Assembly: GCA_963824475.1 (NCBI GenBank)
Contig: CAWGPR010000006.1
Span: 62,001-126,000 of the forward strand
Length of the DNA: 64,000 bases
Direction: 5' to 3'
From: Roseiarcus sp963824475
GTDB lineage: Bacteria > Pseudomonadota > Alphaproteobacteria > Rhizobiales > Beijerinckiaceae
The position numbers and the translations under genes were made by a program. The notes beneath the pieces were generated by a model. It was not told the origin of the DNA. It was given only the letters and a program-made list of their open reading frames with translations, and made no database searches. This document shows, in pieces, positions 44,805 to 55,924 of this stretch (its first letter is position 1; every line of letters starts with the position of its first letter).

Positions 44805-44978
44805 TAAATATGTGCGCGCGTAGCGGCGCGTCGCAGCCAAACGAACATTTGCAATCGGCGCGCATGAACGCCATATAGGGGGCGCCAGCCCCCGGTCGGA
44901 GTGATCATCCTTTAAGCCGGGGCTATCGCGACCCCCACCGGCGGTCCTTGAAACCGTCAAGGCGAGGAGAAGTCACTT

Positions 44979-46448
<1,470 letters not shown>

Positions 46449-46487
46449 CGGCCAACTCAGGCCGCGCGCGAGCCGAGGAAGTGCGGA

Positions 46488-47237
46488 ATGCTTGAAATCA
46501 AGAACCTCAGCGTATCGATCGAGGACAAGCTGATCCTCGACAACCTCAGTCTTACCGTCAACGCGGGCGAGGTTGCAGCGATCATGGGTCCGAACGGCTC
46601 CGGCAAGTCGACGTTGGCCTATGTGCTCGCAGGGAAGCCGGCCTACGAGGTCAAGTCCGGCCAAATTTTGCTGGACGGAGAGAGTCTCCTGGAGCTCGAG
46701 CCGAACGAGCGCGCGCTCAAGGGCGTGTTTCTGGCGTTCCAGTATCCGACCGAGATTCCAGGCGTGACCGCGATGACTTTTCTCAAGGCGGCGTTGAACG
46801 CTCAGCGCCGGGCGCGCGGAGAAAGCGATCTCACCACGCCGGATTTCATGCGCCGAGTGCGCGAGGCCGCACACGCGCTCAAGATTGATCAGGAGATGCT
46901 GCGGCGCCCGCTCAACGTCGGCTTTTCTGGGGGCGAGAAGAAGAGGTTCGAGGTGCTGCAGATGGCTCTGCTCGCGCCGCGGGTCGGTGTCCTCGACGAG
47001 ACCGACTCCGGGCTCGACATCGACGCGCTCAGAGTCGTCGCCGAAGGCGTCAACGCGCTTCGCGAGCCGAAGCGCGCTTTTGTCGTCATTACGCACTATC
47101 AGCGGCTGCTCGATTACATCAAGCCGGATGTCGTGCATGTGATGGCCAAGGGCCGGATTGTCGCTACCGGCGGCCCGGAACTTGCGCTCGAACTCGAGCG
47201 CAATGGTTATCGCGATTACGCGGAGGAGGCTGCGTGA
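46488..47237 (+). CDS. sufC: Fe-S assembly ATPase SufC
   Basis: 249-aa ABC-type ATPase of the SufBCD complex. Walker A AAIMGPNGSGKSTLAYVLAG, the Suf-specific VFLAFQYPTEIPGVTAMTFL, signature LNVGFSGGEKKRFEVLQMAL and Walker B VGVLDETDSGLDIDALRVVA are all intact. It lacks a membrane domain, as expected. 39 bases after sufB and 7 before sufD. Confidence 0.95.
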   Translation: MLEIKNLSVSIEDKLILDNLSLTVNAGEVAAIMGPNGSGKSTLAYVLAGKPAYEVKSGQILLDGESLLELEPNERALKGVFLAFQYPTEIPGVTAMTFLKAALNAQRRARGESDLTTPDFMRRVREAAHALKIDQEMLRRPLNVGFSGGEKKRFEVLQMALLAPRVGVLDETDSGLDIDALRVVAEGVNALREPKRAFVVITHYQRLLDYIKPDVVHVMAKGRIVATGGPELALELERNGYRDYAEEAA

Positions 47238-47244
47238 TTCGCCG

Positions 47245-48516
47245 ATGACCGCGCATGTCGTCAATCGATCGGCCGCCGAAAGGACGCTCGCCCGGCAATT
47301 CGCGGAGCAGGAAAGACGCGAGCCGTCGCCTTCGCGCGCGGCCGCATTTGCGCGGTTCGCTGCGGCTGGATTGCCGACCCGGCGGGTTGAGGCATGGCAC
47401 TATACCGATTTGCGCGCCTCGATGGCCGATGCGGCGCCGATCCTGCCCGCGCCTACCCGCGCAGATGTCGAAGCGGCGCGCAGCCGGCTCGCCAAGCATG
47501 AGGGTTTCGCCGCAGGACCGCGAGTCGTCTTGCTCCGCGGACGCTTTATTGCGGAGCTTTCGGATCGCCTCCCGACCGGAGTCTCCATCGCGGAGAGGCC
47601 GGTCGCCGCTAAAGCGGTTGACGATCCCTTGGCGGCTCTCAATGAGGCGCTGAGCCCCTCCGGACCTACAATTGCCGTCGCGCGCGAGGCAAAGCTCGCC
47701 GAGCCGATCACGCTCCTGCATCTTGCTGATGGCGGCTCGTCCTACTCGGTTTATTCGCGAGCGTCCATCGCGCTCGACGCGGGGGCGCAGGCCTCGTTCG
47801 TCGAGATATTCGACGGCGCTCATGCGGGCGTCCAGCGACACGCAACGACGATCATGACGCTCGCCGACGGCGCCAGGGCGAGGCATGTCGCGGTCGTCGG
47901 GGACGAGCCCTCGTTGCACGTCGAAACGCAGATCTGTGAACTCGCGGAAACCGCCGAGCTTAGCGCCTTTGGGCTGGTTTCCGGCGGCGAGCTGACGCGC
48001 CGGCAGATCTTTGTCAGAATGACCGGAGATGAAGCCAAGCTGTCCCTCGGCGGACTTGCGCTTATCGACGGCGCCAGGCGCGCCGATACGACGCTGCAAG
48101 TCGTTCACGCCGCCCCGGGCGGGGTCAGCCGCGAATTCTATCGCGCGATCGTCGATGACGACGCGGTCGGGGTGTTTCAGGGAAAGGTTATCGTTGAGAG
48201 AGCAGCGCAAAAGACAGATGGGGCCATGAAATCCCAGGCGATTCTCTTGTCTCCGCGGGCGCAGATGAATGAGAAGCCGGAGCTTGAGATCTTCGCCGAC
48301 GACGTCGCGTGCGGACACGGAGCGACGGTGGCTTCGCTCGATCCCGAACAGGTGTTTTATTTGGAGTCGCGCGGCATCCCGAACGGCGAAGCGAAGGCGA
48401 TGTTGCTCGAGGCTTTTGGAGCGGAGTCCATCGACCGAATTGAGGACGAACTGTTGGTCGGTCCATTGCGCGCCCAACTCGCCGCCTGGCTTGGAACGCG
48501 GAAGGCGAAGACGTGA
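47245..48516 (+). CDS. sufD: Fe-S assembly protein SufD
   Basis: 423-aa paralogue of SufB that pairs with it in the SufBC2D scaffold. Typical elements: FAAAGLPTRRVEAWHYTDLR at the N-terminus, the beta-helix core, and LLSPRAQMNEKPELEIFADD VACGHGATVASLDPEQVFYL near the C-terminus, including the conserved His of HGATV. ATG 47245 (MTAHVVNRSAAER) is preferred to an upstream start inside sufC. Its end overlaps the sufS start by 4 bases (ATGA). Confidence 0.93.
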   Translation: MTAHVVNRSAAERTLARQFAEQERREPSPSRAAAFARFAAAGLPTRRVEAWHYTDLRASMADAAPILPAPTRADVEAARSRLAKHEGFAAGPRVVLLRGRFIAELSDRLPTGVSIAERPVAAKAVDDPLAALNEALSPSGPTIAVAREAKLAEPITLLHLADGGSSYSVYSRASIALDAGAQASFVEIFDGAHAGVQRHATTIMTLADGARARHVAVVGDEPSLHVETQICELAETAELSAFGLVSGGELTRRQIFVRMTGDEAKLSLGGLALIDGARRADTTLQVVHAAPGGVSREFYRAIVDDDAVGVFQGKVIVERAAQKTDGAMKSQAILLSPRAQMNEKPELEIFADDVACGHGATVASLDPEQVFYLESRGIPNGEAKAMLLEAFGAESIDRIEDELLVGPLRAQLAAWLGTRKAKT

Positions 48517-49760
48517 ACAAGTTGGTGCAGCCGGCGCTCGACGCTTACGATGTTGAAGCGATCCGTGCGGATTTCCCGATCCTCGCCGAGCGCCCCTATG
48601 GAAAGCCGCTTGTCTATCTGGACAATGCCGCTTCGGCTCAGAAGCCGAAGCAGGTCATCGACCGGCTGACGCACGCTTATGAGCACGAATACGCGAACGT
48701 CCATCGCGGCTTGCACTATCTCGCCAATGCGGCGACCGAGGCGTATGAGGCGGCCCGGGAAACCGTGCGGCGGTTCGTCAACGCCGCCTCGCACGAGGAG
48801 ATCGTTTTCACCCGATCGACGACTGAGGCTATCAATCTCGTTGCGTCCAGCTTTGGCCTCGCGCACATCCGCGCGGGCGACGAGATCGTGCTGAGCGTGA
48901 TGGAGCATCACTCCAACATCGTCCCTTGGCACTTCCACCGCGAGCGCAAGGGCGCGGTCTTGCGGTGGGTCGACGTTGGCGATGATGGCTCCTTTTCGCT
49001 CGAGGCGTTCGAACGCGCGCTGAGCGACCGAACGAAAATGGTCGCGATAACGCAAATGTCCAACGTCCTCGGGACGGCTACCCCAATCAAGGAGGTCGTG
49101 AAAATCGCGCACGGGCGAGGCATTCCGGTGCTCGTCGATGGTTCGCAAGGCGCGGTGCACCTTGACGTCGACGTGCGCGACCTCGACGTCGACTTCTACG
49201 TTTTCACCGGGCACAAGGTCTACGGCCCCACCGGAATCGGCGTGCTCTATGGCAAGCGGGAACTTCTCGAGAAGCTGCCGCCATACCAGGGGGGCGGCGA
49301 GATGATCGAGGAGGTCACGAAGGAGACGGTCTCCTATAACCATCCGCCGCATCGGTTCGAGGCCGGCACCCCGCCGATCGTGCAGGCGATCGGGCTTGGG
49401 GCGGCCCTCGATTATATGGAGGGGGTCGGGCGAGCGCGGGTTCGCGCGCATGAGGAGGCGCTCTGCGCTTATGCGCACAAGCTCCTCTCGTCGATCAATT
49501 CGCTACGCATAATTGGCGCGGCGGAGGGGAAAGGTCCCATCGTCTCATTCACGATGGAAGGCGCACATGCACATGACATCGCGACCTTGATCGATCGATC
49601 GGGCGTCGCGGTCAGGGCCGGCACGCATTGCGCGATGCCCTTGTTACAAAGGTTCGGGGTGACCTCCACCTGCCGAGCTTCGTTTGCGCTCTATAATACC
49701 TTCGACGAAGTCGAGGCGCTGGCGGAGTCCTTGATCCGCGCGCGAAAGCTCTTCCAGTAG
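48513..49760 (+). CDS. sufS: Cysteine desulfurase SufS
   Basis: 415-aa PLP enzyme that takes sulfur from cysteine for the Suf system. PLP Lys in VDFYVFTGHKVYGPTGIGVL, substrate His in SVMEHHSNIVPWHFHRERKG, and the active-site Cys in AVRAGTHCAMPLLQRFGVTS (group II desulfurase, RAGxHC). The N-terminus has AIRADFPILAERPYGKPLVY LDNAASAQKP. Usually needs SufE or SufU; no such gene is in this window. Coupled to sufD by ATGA. Confidence 0.95.
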   Translation: MNKLVQPALDAYDVEAIRADFPILAERPYGKPLVYLDNAASAQKPKQVIDRLTHAYEHEYANVHRGLHYLANAATEAYEAARETVRRFVNAASHEEIVFTRSTTEAINLVASSFGLAHIRAGDEIVLSVMEHHSNIVPWHFHRERKGAVLRWVDVGDDGSFSLEAFERALSDRTKMVAITQMSNVLGTATPIKEVVKIAHGRGIPVLVDGSQGAVHLDVDVRDLDVDFYVFTGHKVYGPTGIGVLYGKRELLEKLPPYQGGGEMIEEVTKETVSYNHPPHRFEAGTPPIVQAIGLGAALDYMEGVGRARVRAHEEALCAYAHKLLSSINSLRIIGAAEGKGPIVSFTMEGAHAHDIATLIDRSGVAVRAGTHCAMPLLQRFGVTSTCRASFALYNTFDEVEALAESLIRARKLFQ

Positions 49761-49771
49761 GGAGATGATGC

Positions 49772-50179
49772 ATGGACGAGGCGCAAAGCCACGCGAATGA
49801 CGTCGAAACTCCCGCCGCTCCCGTCGATCGCAATGCGATTTTCAGGCCGCCTTCGGAGATGGCGCCCGAAGAACTGCGCCAGCTGACGGATTCCATTGTC
49901 GCGGCGCTGAAGACCGTCTATGACCCGGAAATTCCCGCGGATATTTACGAACTCGGACTGATTTACAATGTTGACATAGACGACAACCGATTTGTCAGCA
50001 TCGAGATGACGTTGACGGCGCCGGCTTGTCCGGTCGCCGGCGAAATGCCGACATGGGTCGAGAACGCGGTCAGCGCCGTACCTGGCGTCGCCGGCGCGAA
50101 GGTGAACATGGTGTTTGATCCGCCTTGGGATCAAAGCCGTATGTCCGATGAAGCGCGCGTCGCCCTCGACATGTGGTGA
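49772..50179 (+). CDS. sufT: SufT-like MIP18/DUF59 Fe-S maturation protein
   Basis: 135-aa protein with a DUF59/MIP18 domain: IVAALKTVYDPEIPADIYEL then GLIYNVDIDDNRFVSIEMTL and TLTAPACPVAGEMPTWVENA, which holds the conserved Cys of the family. DUF59 proteins assist maturation of Fe-S proteins in Suf-type systems. The first ~40 residues (AQSHANDVETPAAPVDRNAI) are a low-complexity extension. Last gene of the suf run, 11 bases after sufS. Confidence 0.88.
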   Translation: MDEAQSHANDVETPAAPVDRNAIFRPPSEMAPEELRQLTDSIVAALKTVYDPEIPADIYELGLIYNVDIDDNRFVSIEMTLTAPACPVAGEMPTWVENAVSAVPGVAGAKVNMVFDPPWDQSRMSDEARVALDMW

Positions 50180-50274
50180 GCGGTAGGACAGACTTGCGCC
50201 GGCGGACTGCTCCATCCATTATCGATCCAGTCGTTGTCCTCGGCAGGCCCGTCAACCACCCAGGGACCTAAGGA

Positions 50275-51450
50275 ATGGACTTGGCGAGCGCCAAGCCGTC
50301 GTCTTGGCTTAGCGACCGGCGAGCGCGCGGGCTAATCTACCAAATATTGCTGCTTGGATGCATCGGAGCGTTGGCCTGCGGCGCGATCTACAACGCCGTG
50401 ATCAATATGCGCGCTCGCGGCATTCCGATGGGCTTCGGATTCTGGAACGATGTCGCAGGCTTCGACATCAATCTCCACCTGATAAGTTACTCCAACCAAT
50501 CCACTTACGGACAGGCCTTTTGGGTCGGGCTGCTCAACACCCTTCTCGTCGCGGTGATCTGCATTCCGCTGGCGACGCTATTGGGTTTCGCGATCGGCAT
50601 GGCGCGACTCTCGCCCAACTGGCTGCTGTCACGATTTGCGCTCGTGTACACCAGTATCATGCGCAACACGCCGCTCTTGCTGCTGTTGCTGTTCTGGTAC
50701 AACGCGGTTCTTAAGTCTTTGCCGGCGCCCCGACAGTCAATCAGCATCGGCGACGTCGTCTTTCTTAACAACCGCGGCCTCTATTTGCCGATGCCCGTCG
50801 CGCGAGAACCGGCCTCGTGGTTTGTAAGCGCAGTTCTGATAGCGATTGTCCTTGCGTTCGGATTTCGCGTGTGGGCGCGACGGCGACAGGAAAGGACGGG
50901 CGCACAAGAGCCGACCGCGCTCGTCGCCGCCGCGCTCATCCTCGGGCTGCCTGCGCTCGTGACAGCCGCTGCCGGGGCGCCGTTCGCGTTCGACATTGCG
51001 CGGCTCTCCGGCTTCAATCTCAGAGGCGGACTCCAGATCATCCCCGAAATGGCCGCGCTCGTGTTCGGACTTGTGACCTTCACCGCCGCGTTTATCGCGG
51101 AGATCGTTCGGGCAGGCGTCTTGGCGGTGCCGGTTGGCCAGAGCGAGGCGGCCGGCGCGCTCGGGTTGCATCGCGGGTTGTCGATGAGGCTGGTGGTCAT
51201 TCCGCAAGCGATGCGACTCATCACGCCGCCACTCACGTCGCAATACCTGAACGTCGTCAAGAATTCGTCGCTGGCCGTGTTCATTGGTTATCCGGATCTT
51301 GTGCAGATTTTCGCCGGCACGGTTCTGAACCAGACGCAGGCGGCGGTGCAGGTGATGGCGATCACCATGGCGGTTTATCTGGTCATTTCGCTTACGGTCG
51401 CCCTGGCGCTTAACGCCTTCAATGCTCGCTACGCGCTGAAGGGGCGGTGA
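50275..51450 (+). CDS. aapQ: General L-amino acid ABC transporter permease AapQ
   Basis: 391-aa inner-membrane permease. Typical AapQ features: LIYQILLLGCIGALACGAIY, the long periplasmic insert between helices (VVFLNNRGLYLPMPVARE), and the EAA loop in GQSEAAGALGLHRGLSMRLV followed by VIPQAMRLITPPLTSQYLNV. It heads the aapQ-aapM-aapP unit, overlapping aapM by GTGA. The cognate binding protein is not adjacent; an AapJ-like gene is at 17316. Confidence 0.92.
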   Translation: MDLASAKPSSWLSDRRARGLIYQILLLGCIGALACGAIYNAVINMRARGIPMGFGFWNDVAGFDINLHLISYSNQSTYGQAFWVGLLNTLLVAVICIPLATLLGFAIGMARLSPNWLLSRFALVYTSIMRNTPLLLLLLFWYNAVLKSLPAPRQSISIGDVVFLNNRGLYLPMPVAREPASWFVSAVLIAIVLAFGFRVWARRRQERTGAQEPTALVAAALILGLPALVTAAAGAPFAFDIARLSGFNLRGGLQIIPEMAALVFGLVTFTAAFIAEIVRAGVLAVPVGQSEAAGALGLHRGLSMRLVVIPQAMRLITPPLTSQYLNVVKNSSLAVFIGYPDLVQIFAGTVLNQTQAAVQVMAITMAVYLVISLTVALALNAFNARYALKGR

Positions 51451-52578
51451 GCTTGGACTCGCTCGCCTATGTTCGCGAGTCGCCGGAGCCTGAAGAAGCG
51501 CCGCCGATGTTGTCGAGCGGCGCGCTAGCTTGGGCCCGAGCCAATCTCTTCTCGTTCGATCGGATCGACCTTCGTGACCGTCGGCTGTGTTGCGCTCGTC
51601 GCATATTTGCTGCCGCAATTGGTCGCCTGGGCGACGACGCGCGCGATTTGGAGCGCAAGCGACGGCGCTGCCTGCCGCCAGCATCAGGACGGCGCCTGCT
51701 GGGCGTTCGTCATCGCGAAGTGGGACTACTTGCGCTTCGGATCTTATCCCGTCGCCGAACGTTGGCGGGTCGATCTTGTGGAGGCGGTCGGCGCCCTCTT
51801 GATTGTATGGCTGCTGTGGACCAATGCGCCGCGGCGGGCTTGGGGCGCTCTCCTGTTCTTTGTCGCCTATCCGATCCTGGCCCTCGTTCTTCTGCGCGGT
51901 TCATCGCTGCTCGGTCTGCCGATCGTCGATACGCTGCTGTGGGGAGGCATTTTCGTCTCACTGCTGACGGCTGTCGTCGGGATCGTCTTCTCTCTGCCGC
52001 TCGGGGTGCTTCTTGCGCTTGGACGCCGTTCGCCGTTGCCAGTCGTCAGAGTAGCGAGCGTCGTGTTCATCGAGTTCGTGCGCGGCGTGCCCTTCATTAC
52101 GATCTTGTTCATGGCCAACAATCTCTTGCCATTGTTCCTACCTGAAGCATGGACGCCGGATCGCCTGCTGCGTCCATTGGCAGGCATCGTCATATTCTCT
52201 GCCGCCTACATGGCGGAAGAAGTGCGCGGCGGCCTTCAGTCATTGAACAGGGGACAATACGAAGCGGCGATGGCGCTCGGACTGAACTATCCCCTCATGA
52301 TGGCGCTCGTCATACTGCCTCAGGCGCTGACTTTGGTGATACCCGGCATCGTCAACAATTTCGTTGGCTTGTTCATGGACACAACGCTCATTTCAGTCGT
52401 TGGCGTGACTGACTTCCTCGAAGCCATGAACAACGCGATCAAAGATCCAGTCTGGGCCGGTCCGACGATCATGGTGACGGGTTACGTCTTCGCCGGGATC
52501 TTCTATTTCTGTTTCTGCTACGGGATCGCGCGATACTCGGCTCACGTTGAGCGAATTCTCGCCAAAGGGCGCAAGTGA
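51447..52578 (+). CDS. aapM: Amino-acid ABC transporter permease AapM, interrupted by a one-base insertion
   Basis: Second permease of the Aap system. Begins at GTG 51447 overlapping aapQ; the first part reads PPMLSSGALAWARANLFS. Near 51555 one surplus T (TCGTTCGATC) shifts the frame; removing it gives SIGSTFVTVGCVALVAYLLP and continues RGVPFITILFMANNLLPLFL and the EAA loop NRGQYEAAMALGLNYPLMMA to the end. The downstream part (51574-52578) is open for 334 codons. As with the other lesions here, a sequence error is the likeliest cause. Confidence 0.88.
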
Positions 52579-53345
52579 TGTCAGGCGCTTTGGCCAGCGC
52601 CGATGGAGGCGGCGCCGCCGCAATCCGGTTTGCCGGTGTCCACAAGTGGTACGGCAGCTTTCACGTGTTGCGGAACATCAACCTGACGGTCGAGCCCGGG
52701 GAGCGCATTGTGGTCTGCGGTCCATCTGGCTCCGGCAAATCGACGCTGATCCGGTGCGTCAATCGGCTCGAGAAGCATCAGCGCGGGTCGATTGTGGTCG
52801 ACGGAGTGGAACTCACCGATGACATCAAACGGATCGATGAGGTGCGACGGGAAGTCGGGATGGTGTTCCAGAATTTCAACCTTTTTCCGCATCTCACCAT
52901 TCTGGAGAATTGCACGCTAGCGCCCATCTGGGTGCGCAAAATGGCCAAACACGATGCGGAGGAGCTAGCAACAAGGTTGCTCACTCGAGTTAAGATCCTG
53001 GACCAGGCGCACAAATATCCTGGCCAGCTATCGGGCGGTCAGCAGCAGCGTGCGGCAATTGCACGCGCGTTGTGCATGACTCCGAAGATCGTGCTGTTCG
53101 ATGAGCCGACGTCGTCGCTCGATCCGGAAATGGTGAAGGAAGTGCTTGAGACGATGACAGCGCTGGCGCAAGAGGGCATGACTATGATTGTCGTGACGCA
53201 TGAGATGGGTTTCGCGCGCCAGGTTGCCGATCGCGTCGTGTTCATGGATATGGGCGAGATCGTCGAGGTCAATGCGCCTCTACCCTTCTTCGAGCATCCG
53301 CAGCATGAACGCACCAAGCTGTTCTTGAGCCAGATCCTGCACTGA
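52578..53345 (+). CDS. aapP: Amino-acid ABC transporter ATP-binding protein AapP
   Basis: 255-aa ATPase of the polar amino-acid uptake family. Walker A VCGPSGSGKSTLIRCVNRLE, signature YPGQLSGGQQQRAAIARALC, Walker B KIVLFDEPTSSLDPEMVKEV and switch His in MTMIVVTHEMGFARQVADRV are intact. The start ATG 52578 overlaps the aapM stop (TGATG). Ends the transport unit. Confidence 0.94.
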   Translation: MSGALASADGGGAAAIRFAGVHKWYGSFHVLRNINLTVEPGERIVVCGPSGSGKSTLIRCVNRLEKHQRGSIVVDGVELTDDIKRIDEVRREVGMVFQNFNLFPHLTILENCTLAPIWVRKMAKHDAEELATRLLTRVKILDQAHKYPGQLSGGQQQRAAIARALCMTPKIVLFDEPTSSLDPEMVKEVLETMTALAQEGMTMIVVTHEMGFARQVADRVVFMDMGEIVEVNAPLPFFEHPQHERTKLFLSQILH

Positions 53346-53409
53346 GTTTACGCTTCCGTCAGATGCGCTTTGTGCTTGCGAACCGGGCGCGTGCTTTTGT
53401 AGCCCAGGG

Positions 53410-54594
53410 TCACGCGCCATAGAGCCAGTCGTACCGCTCGATTAGGCCACGCGTCCCGAGTAAGCGGATTGTCGCATCCCGAGCGAACGCCAATGGACCG
53501 CTCATATGATAGATGCGGCCAAGTTTGAGGGCTTCCCGTTGAACTCGACCTGCCCTCGCCACGCGATCACGCGAGTACATCGAGACAGCGGCCGAGATAT
53601 CTTCCACCTGAGCGAGGACGCGGGCGAGCGCGCCAGCGTCCTCGATTGCTTGAGCGGCTCCCTGCGCAAGAAACGGGACCATCGGGTGAGCTGCGTCGCC
53701 GACAAGCGCGACGCGGCCGAGCGAAAATGAAGAAATCGGGGGACGGTGATAGAGCGGCCAAGCGCGCCACTGAACCGGCGCCTTCGTCAGCAAGCGCGCG
53801 TCCTTCGACCACCCGGTGAATGCGGATTTAAGAATTGACCGCGTGGATGCTCCGTCCCGTTGATGATCCGCGCTGCCTGTCGGCGCTGCCGACCTGATGG
53901 TCGCCACCAAGTTGATCATAGATCCGTGTCGCAAGCCATACTGGACGAGATGCGCCTCTCTTCCCAGACGCAGGATAATATTGTTCCGTGTTAGATGAGT
54001 ATCGGCGTCGTCGGCGTTGATAATTGCGCGATAAGCAACGCGTCCGGTAAATTCAACCTGATCTGGAGCTCCGAAGCCCAACCGGTCGCGAACATAAGAG
54101 CGTAAGCCGTCGGCGCCGATGAGCAGATCGGCGTCGTCGCGAGCTTGGGTCAGGCCACTTGTCAATTCGACTGAAAGACGGCCCCTGTCGTTTGCGAAGT
54201 CGTGGACGGTCGTGCCGAGCGACAATTCGACACCTGGCTGGCCACAAACAGCTTCGACCAGCGCGCGCTGCAAATCGGCTCGATGAATTACCAAGTATGG
54301 ACCGCCCCACCGGCTTTCGGCGTCGTCTAGCGGCATTCGCGCAAGTTCGATGTCATCCGAACCCCGCAACACGAGAACGGCGCGCGGCCTCGAGGCAAAC
54401 CGCAGCACCCGATCGAGCACCCCAAGTCGAGATAAAATGCGTGTCGCGTTCGGGGTGAGTTGCAGTCCCGCTCCGAACTCCTCGAGCGTGTTCGCTTTTT
54501 CGTATATCGCGACCCTGAAGCCTGCCTGTAACAGCGCTATCGCTGCAGCAAGTCCGCCGATTCCTGCACCGGCGATGATTGCGCGCCGCGACAA
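53410..54594 (-). CDS. FAD-dependent monooxygenase (salicylate hydroxylase-like)
   Basis: 394-aa flavoprotein of the PHBH/UbiH fold. FAD motif RRAIIAGAGIGGLAAAIALL (GxGxxG), DG motif in DADLLIGADGLRSYVRDRLG, and GD motif in LGRVALVGDAAHPMVPFLAQ. Length and motifs fit single-component aromatic hydroxylases such as salicylate or 3-hydroxybenzoate 6-hydroxylases; the substrate cannot be assigned. No ring-cleavage genes are nearby. It stands alone on the minus strand, downstream of the zinc-finger gene. Confidence 0.88.
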   Translation of the reverse strand: MSRRAIIAGAGIGGLAAAIALLQAGFRVAIYEKANTLEEFGAGLQLTPNATRILSRLGVLDRVLRFASRPRAVLVLRGSDDIELARMPLDDAESRWGGPYLVIHRADLQRALVEAVCGQPGVELSLGTTVHDFANDRGRLSVELTSGLTQARDDADLLIGADGLRSYVRDRLGFGAPDQVEFTGRVAYRAIINADDADTHLTRNNIILRLGREAHLVQYGLRHGSMINLVATIRSAAPTGSADHQRDGASTRSILKSAFTGWSKDARLLTKAPVQWRAWPLYHRPPISSFSLGRVALVGDAAHPMVPFLAQGAAQAIEDAGALARVLAQVEDISAAVSMYSRDRVARAGRVQREALKLGRIYHMSGPLAFARDATIRLLGTRGLIERYDWLYGA

Positions 54595-54655
54595 GGGTCA
54601 GGCGACGTCGCGCAATTCGCACTCGGAGGGCAAGCAGGGCCCATTTAGCTCGCCG

Positions 54656-54838
54656 TCATAGACGAAGCGAGTTCGAACAATAGGCGCAGATCGCCTCGCC
54701 GTCCGAGCCCATGTCAATGAAAATGTGAGGATGATCGAACGGTGGTTTCGCGCCCGTGCACATGAACTCCTTCACGCTGACCTTGATCGAAGAGACCCCG
54801 AGATCATTGTGAAAGTGCGGGATTGAGCGGTCCACCAT
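54656..54838 (-). CDS. Zinc-finger (CHCC type) domain protein
   Basis: 60-aa protein with the CHCC zinc-finger of the NDUFS6-like family: EFMCTGAKPPFDHPHIFIDM then GEAICAYCSNSLRL, that is Cys, His and a Cys-x2-Cys pair. Related proteins are accessory parts of complex I; bacterial single-domain versions are common and unassigned. ATG 54838 (MVDRSIPHFHNDLGV) gives the usual short form; the frame is open further upstream but without motif. Confidence 0.78.
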   Translation of the reverse strand: MVDRSIPHFHNDLGVSSIKVSVKEFMCTGAKPPFDHPHIFIDMGSDGEAICAYCSNSLRL

Positions 54839-55054
54839 CGAGAAGGTGCTCCTTGGAGGCGGTTGCCTTAAAGCATGTTCGAGGCAGCGGCGCCAGCGCG
54901 AGCGTCCACATGTGGTTCCCAGGTAGCAATCGTGCCGCCGGTTTTGATCCAGCACGGCGAAGACAGCAATACATACAAACATCCTAAAATATGAATATAA
55001 TGGCCAAAAATGTCAAAGCGAGGGCGTTTTTGGGGATAGGCGCGCAAATGTCGC

Positions 55055-55924
55055 CTAAACAGGAATGACATCAACTTCAACTTCGAGCCGGTGACGCCCG
55101 GAGGACAAGATCATGCTTTCGATCGGTGAGACGTCTGTGTAGTCGCGGCCCCTCGCAACAACGATATGGTCATTTTGAATCGATCCTGCGTTCGTAGGGT
55201 CGAAGTCTCTCCAACCAAGGCCCGTGCCGCACCAAACGGACACCCATGCGTGAGTCGCGTCTGCTCCCGTGAGCCGCTCTCTGCCGGGCGGGGGAATAGT
55301 GCGAATGTATCCGCTTACGTAAAGCGCTGGCAGGGCGATGCCACGCACGGCGGCGATCATAATGTGAGCAAAATCCTGGCAAACGCCCCGTCGACGATCA
55401 AAGGCCTCGGCCGCCGGCGTAGTGACCTCCGTTGCCTCTGGATCATAGACGAAGTCAGAACGAATGCGTTGCGTCAACTCGAGCGCTGCCTCAAAGATCG
55501 GGCGATCCGGAGTGAAGCTCTCTTTCGCGTACGCGGTCGCTTCGCCAAAAAGCGCGACGCTACGGGATGGATAAAGCGCGATTGCGGGGCAGTCCGCATC
55601 GAGCGACCTGATCGCGATCGCTTCGCCGGCGACGCTTTCCCAATTTGGGCTTCGTGTGGGCGCAGGCGCTCGATTAACTTGGACGCGTGACGATGCAACG
55701 ATGGATAGTTGCCTGTGGGGCTTTTCGATCCGCAAACTGACGACGCGGTTGCCGAACGGGTCGAGCCGCTCGGTCAGAGGCTGTGAAACGGGATCGGTGA
55801 CGATGTCAAAGCGTTCGACTTCCTGTCCGTCGCCAGAACGAGGGACAAGTCGCAACACTCCTGTCGTGAGCTCAACGATCGCGCCGTAGGTATAGCGCGT
55901 GAGGTGCGTGATCTCGTAGATCAC
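55055..55924 (-). CDS. Transglutaminase-like family protein
   Basis: 289-aa protein of the transglutaminase-like (bacterial N-terminal plus TGc) family. The N-terminus begins with MIYEITHLTRYTYGAIVELT, the usual N-terminal beta-sandwich. Catalytic Cys in DRRRGVCQDFAHIMIAAVRG, His in TGADATHAWVSVWCGTGLGW and Asp in WRDFDPTNAGSIQNDHIVVA are all present. These genes travel with ATP-grasp and alpha-E genes, as here (4-base overlap with the next gene). The enzymatic role is probably proteolytic or transamidating and unproven. Confidence 0.88.
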   Translation of the reverse strand: MIYEITHLTRYTYGAIVELTTGVLRLVPRSGDGQEVERFDIVTDPVSQPLTERLDPFGNRVVSLRIEKPHRQLSIVASSRVQVNRAPAPTRSPNWESVAGEAIAIRSLDADCPAIALYPSRSVALFGEATAYAKESFTPDRPIFEAALELTQRIRSDFVYDPEATEVTTPAAEAFDRRRGVCQDFAHIMIAAVRGIALPALYVSGYIRTIPPPGRERLTGADATHAWVSVWCGTGLGWRDFDPTNAGSIQNDHIVVARGRDYTDVSPIESMILSSGRHRLEVEVDVIPV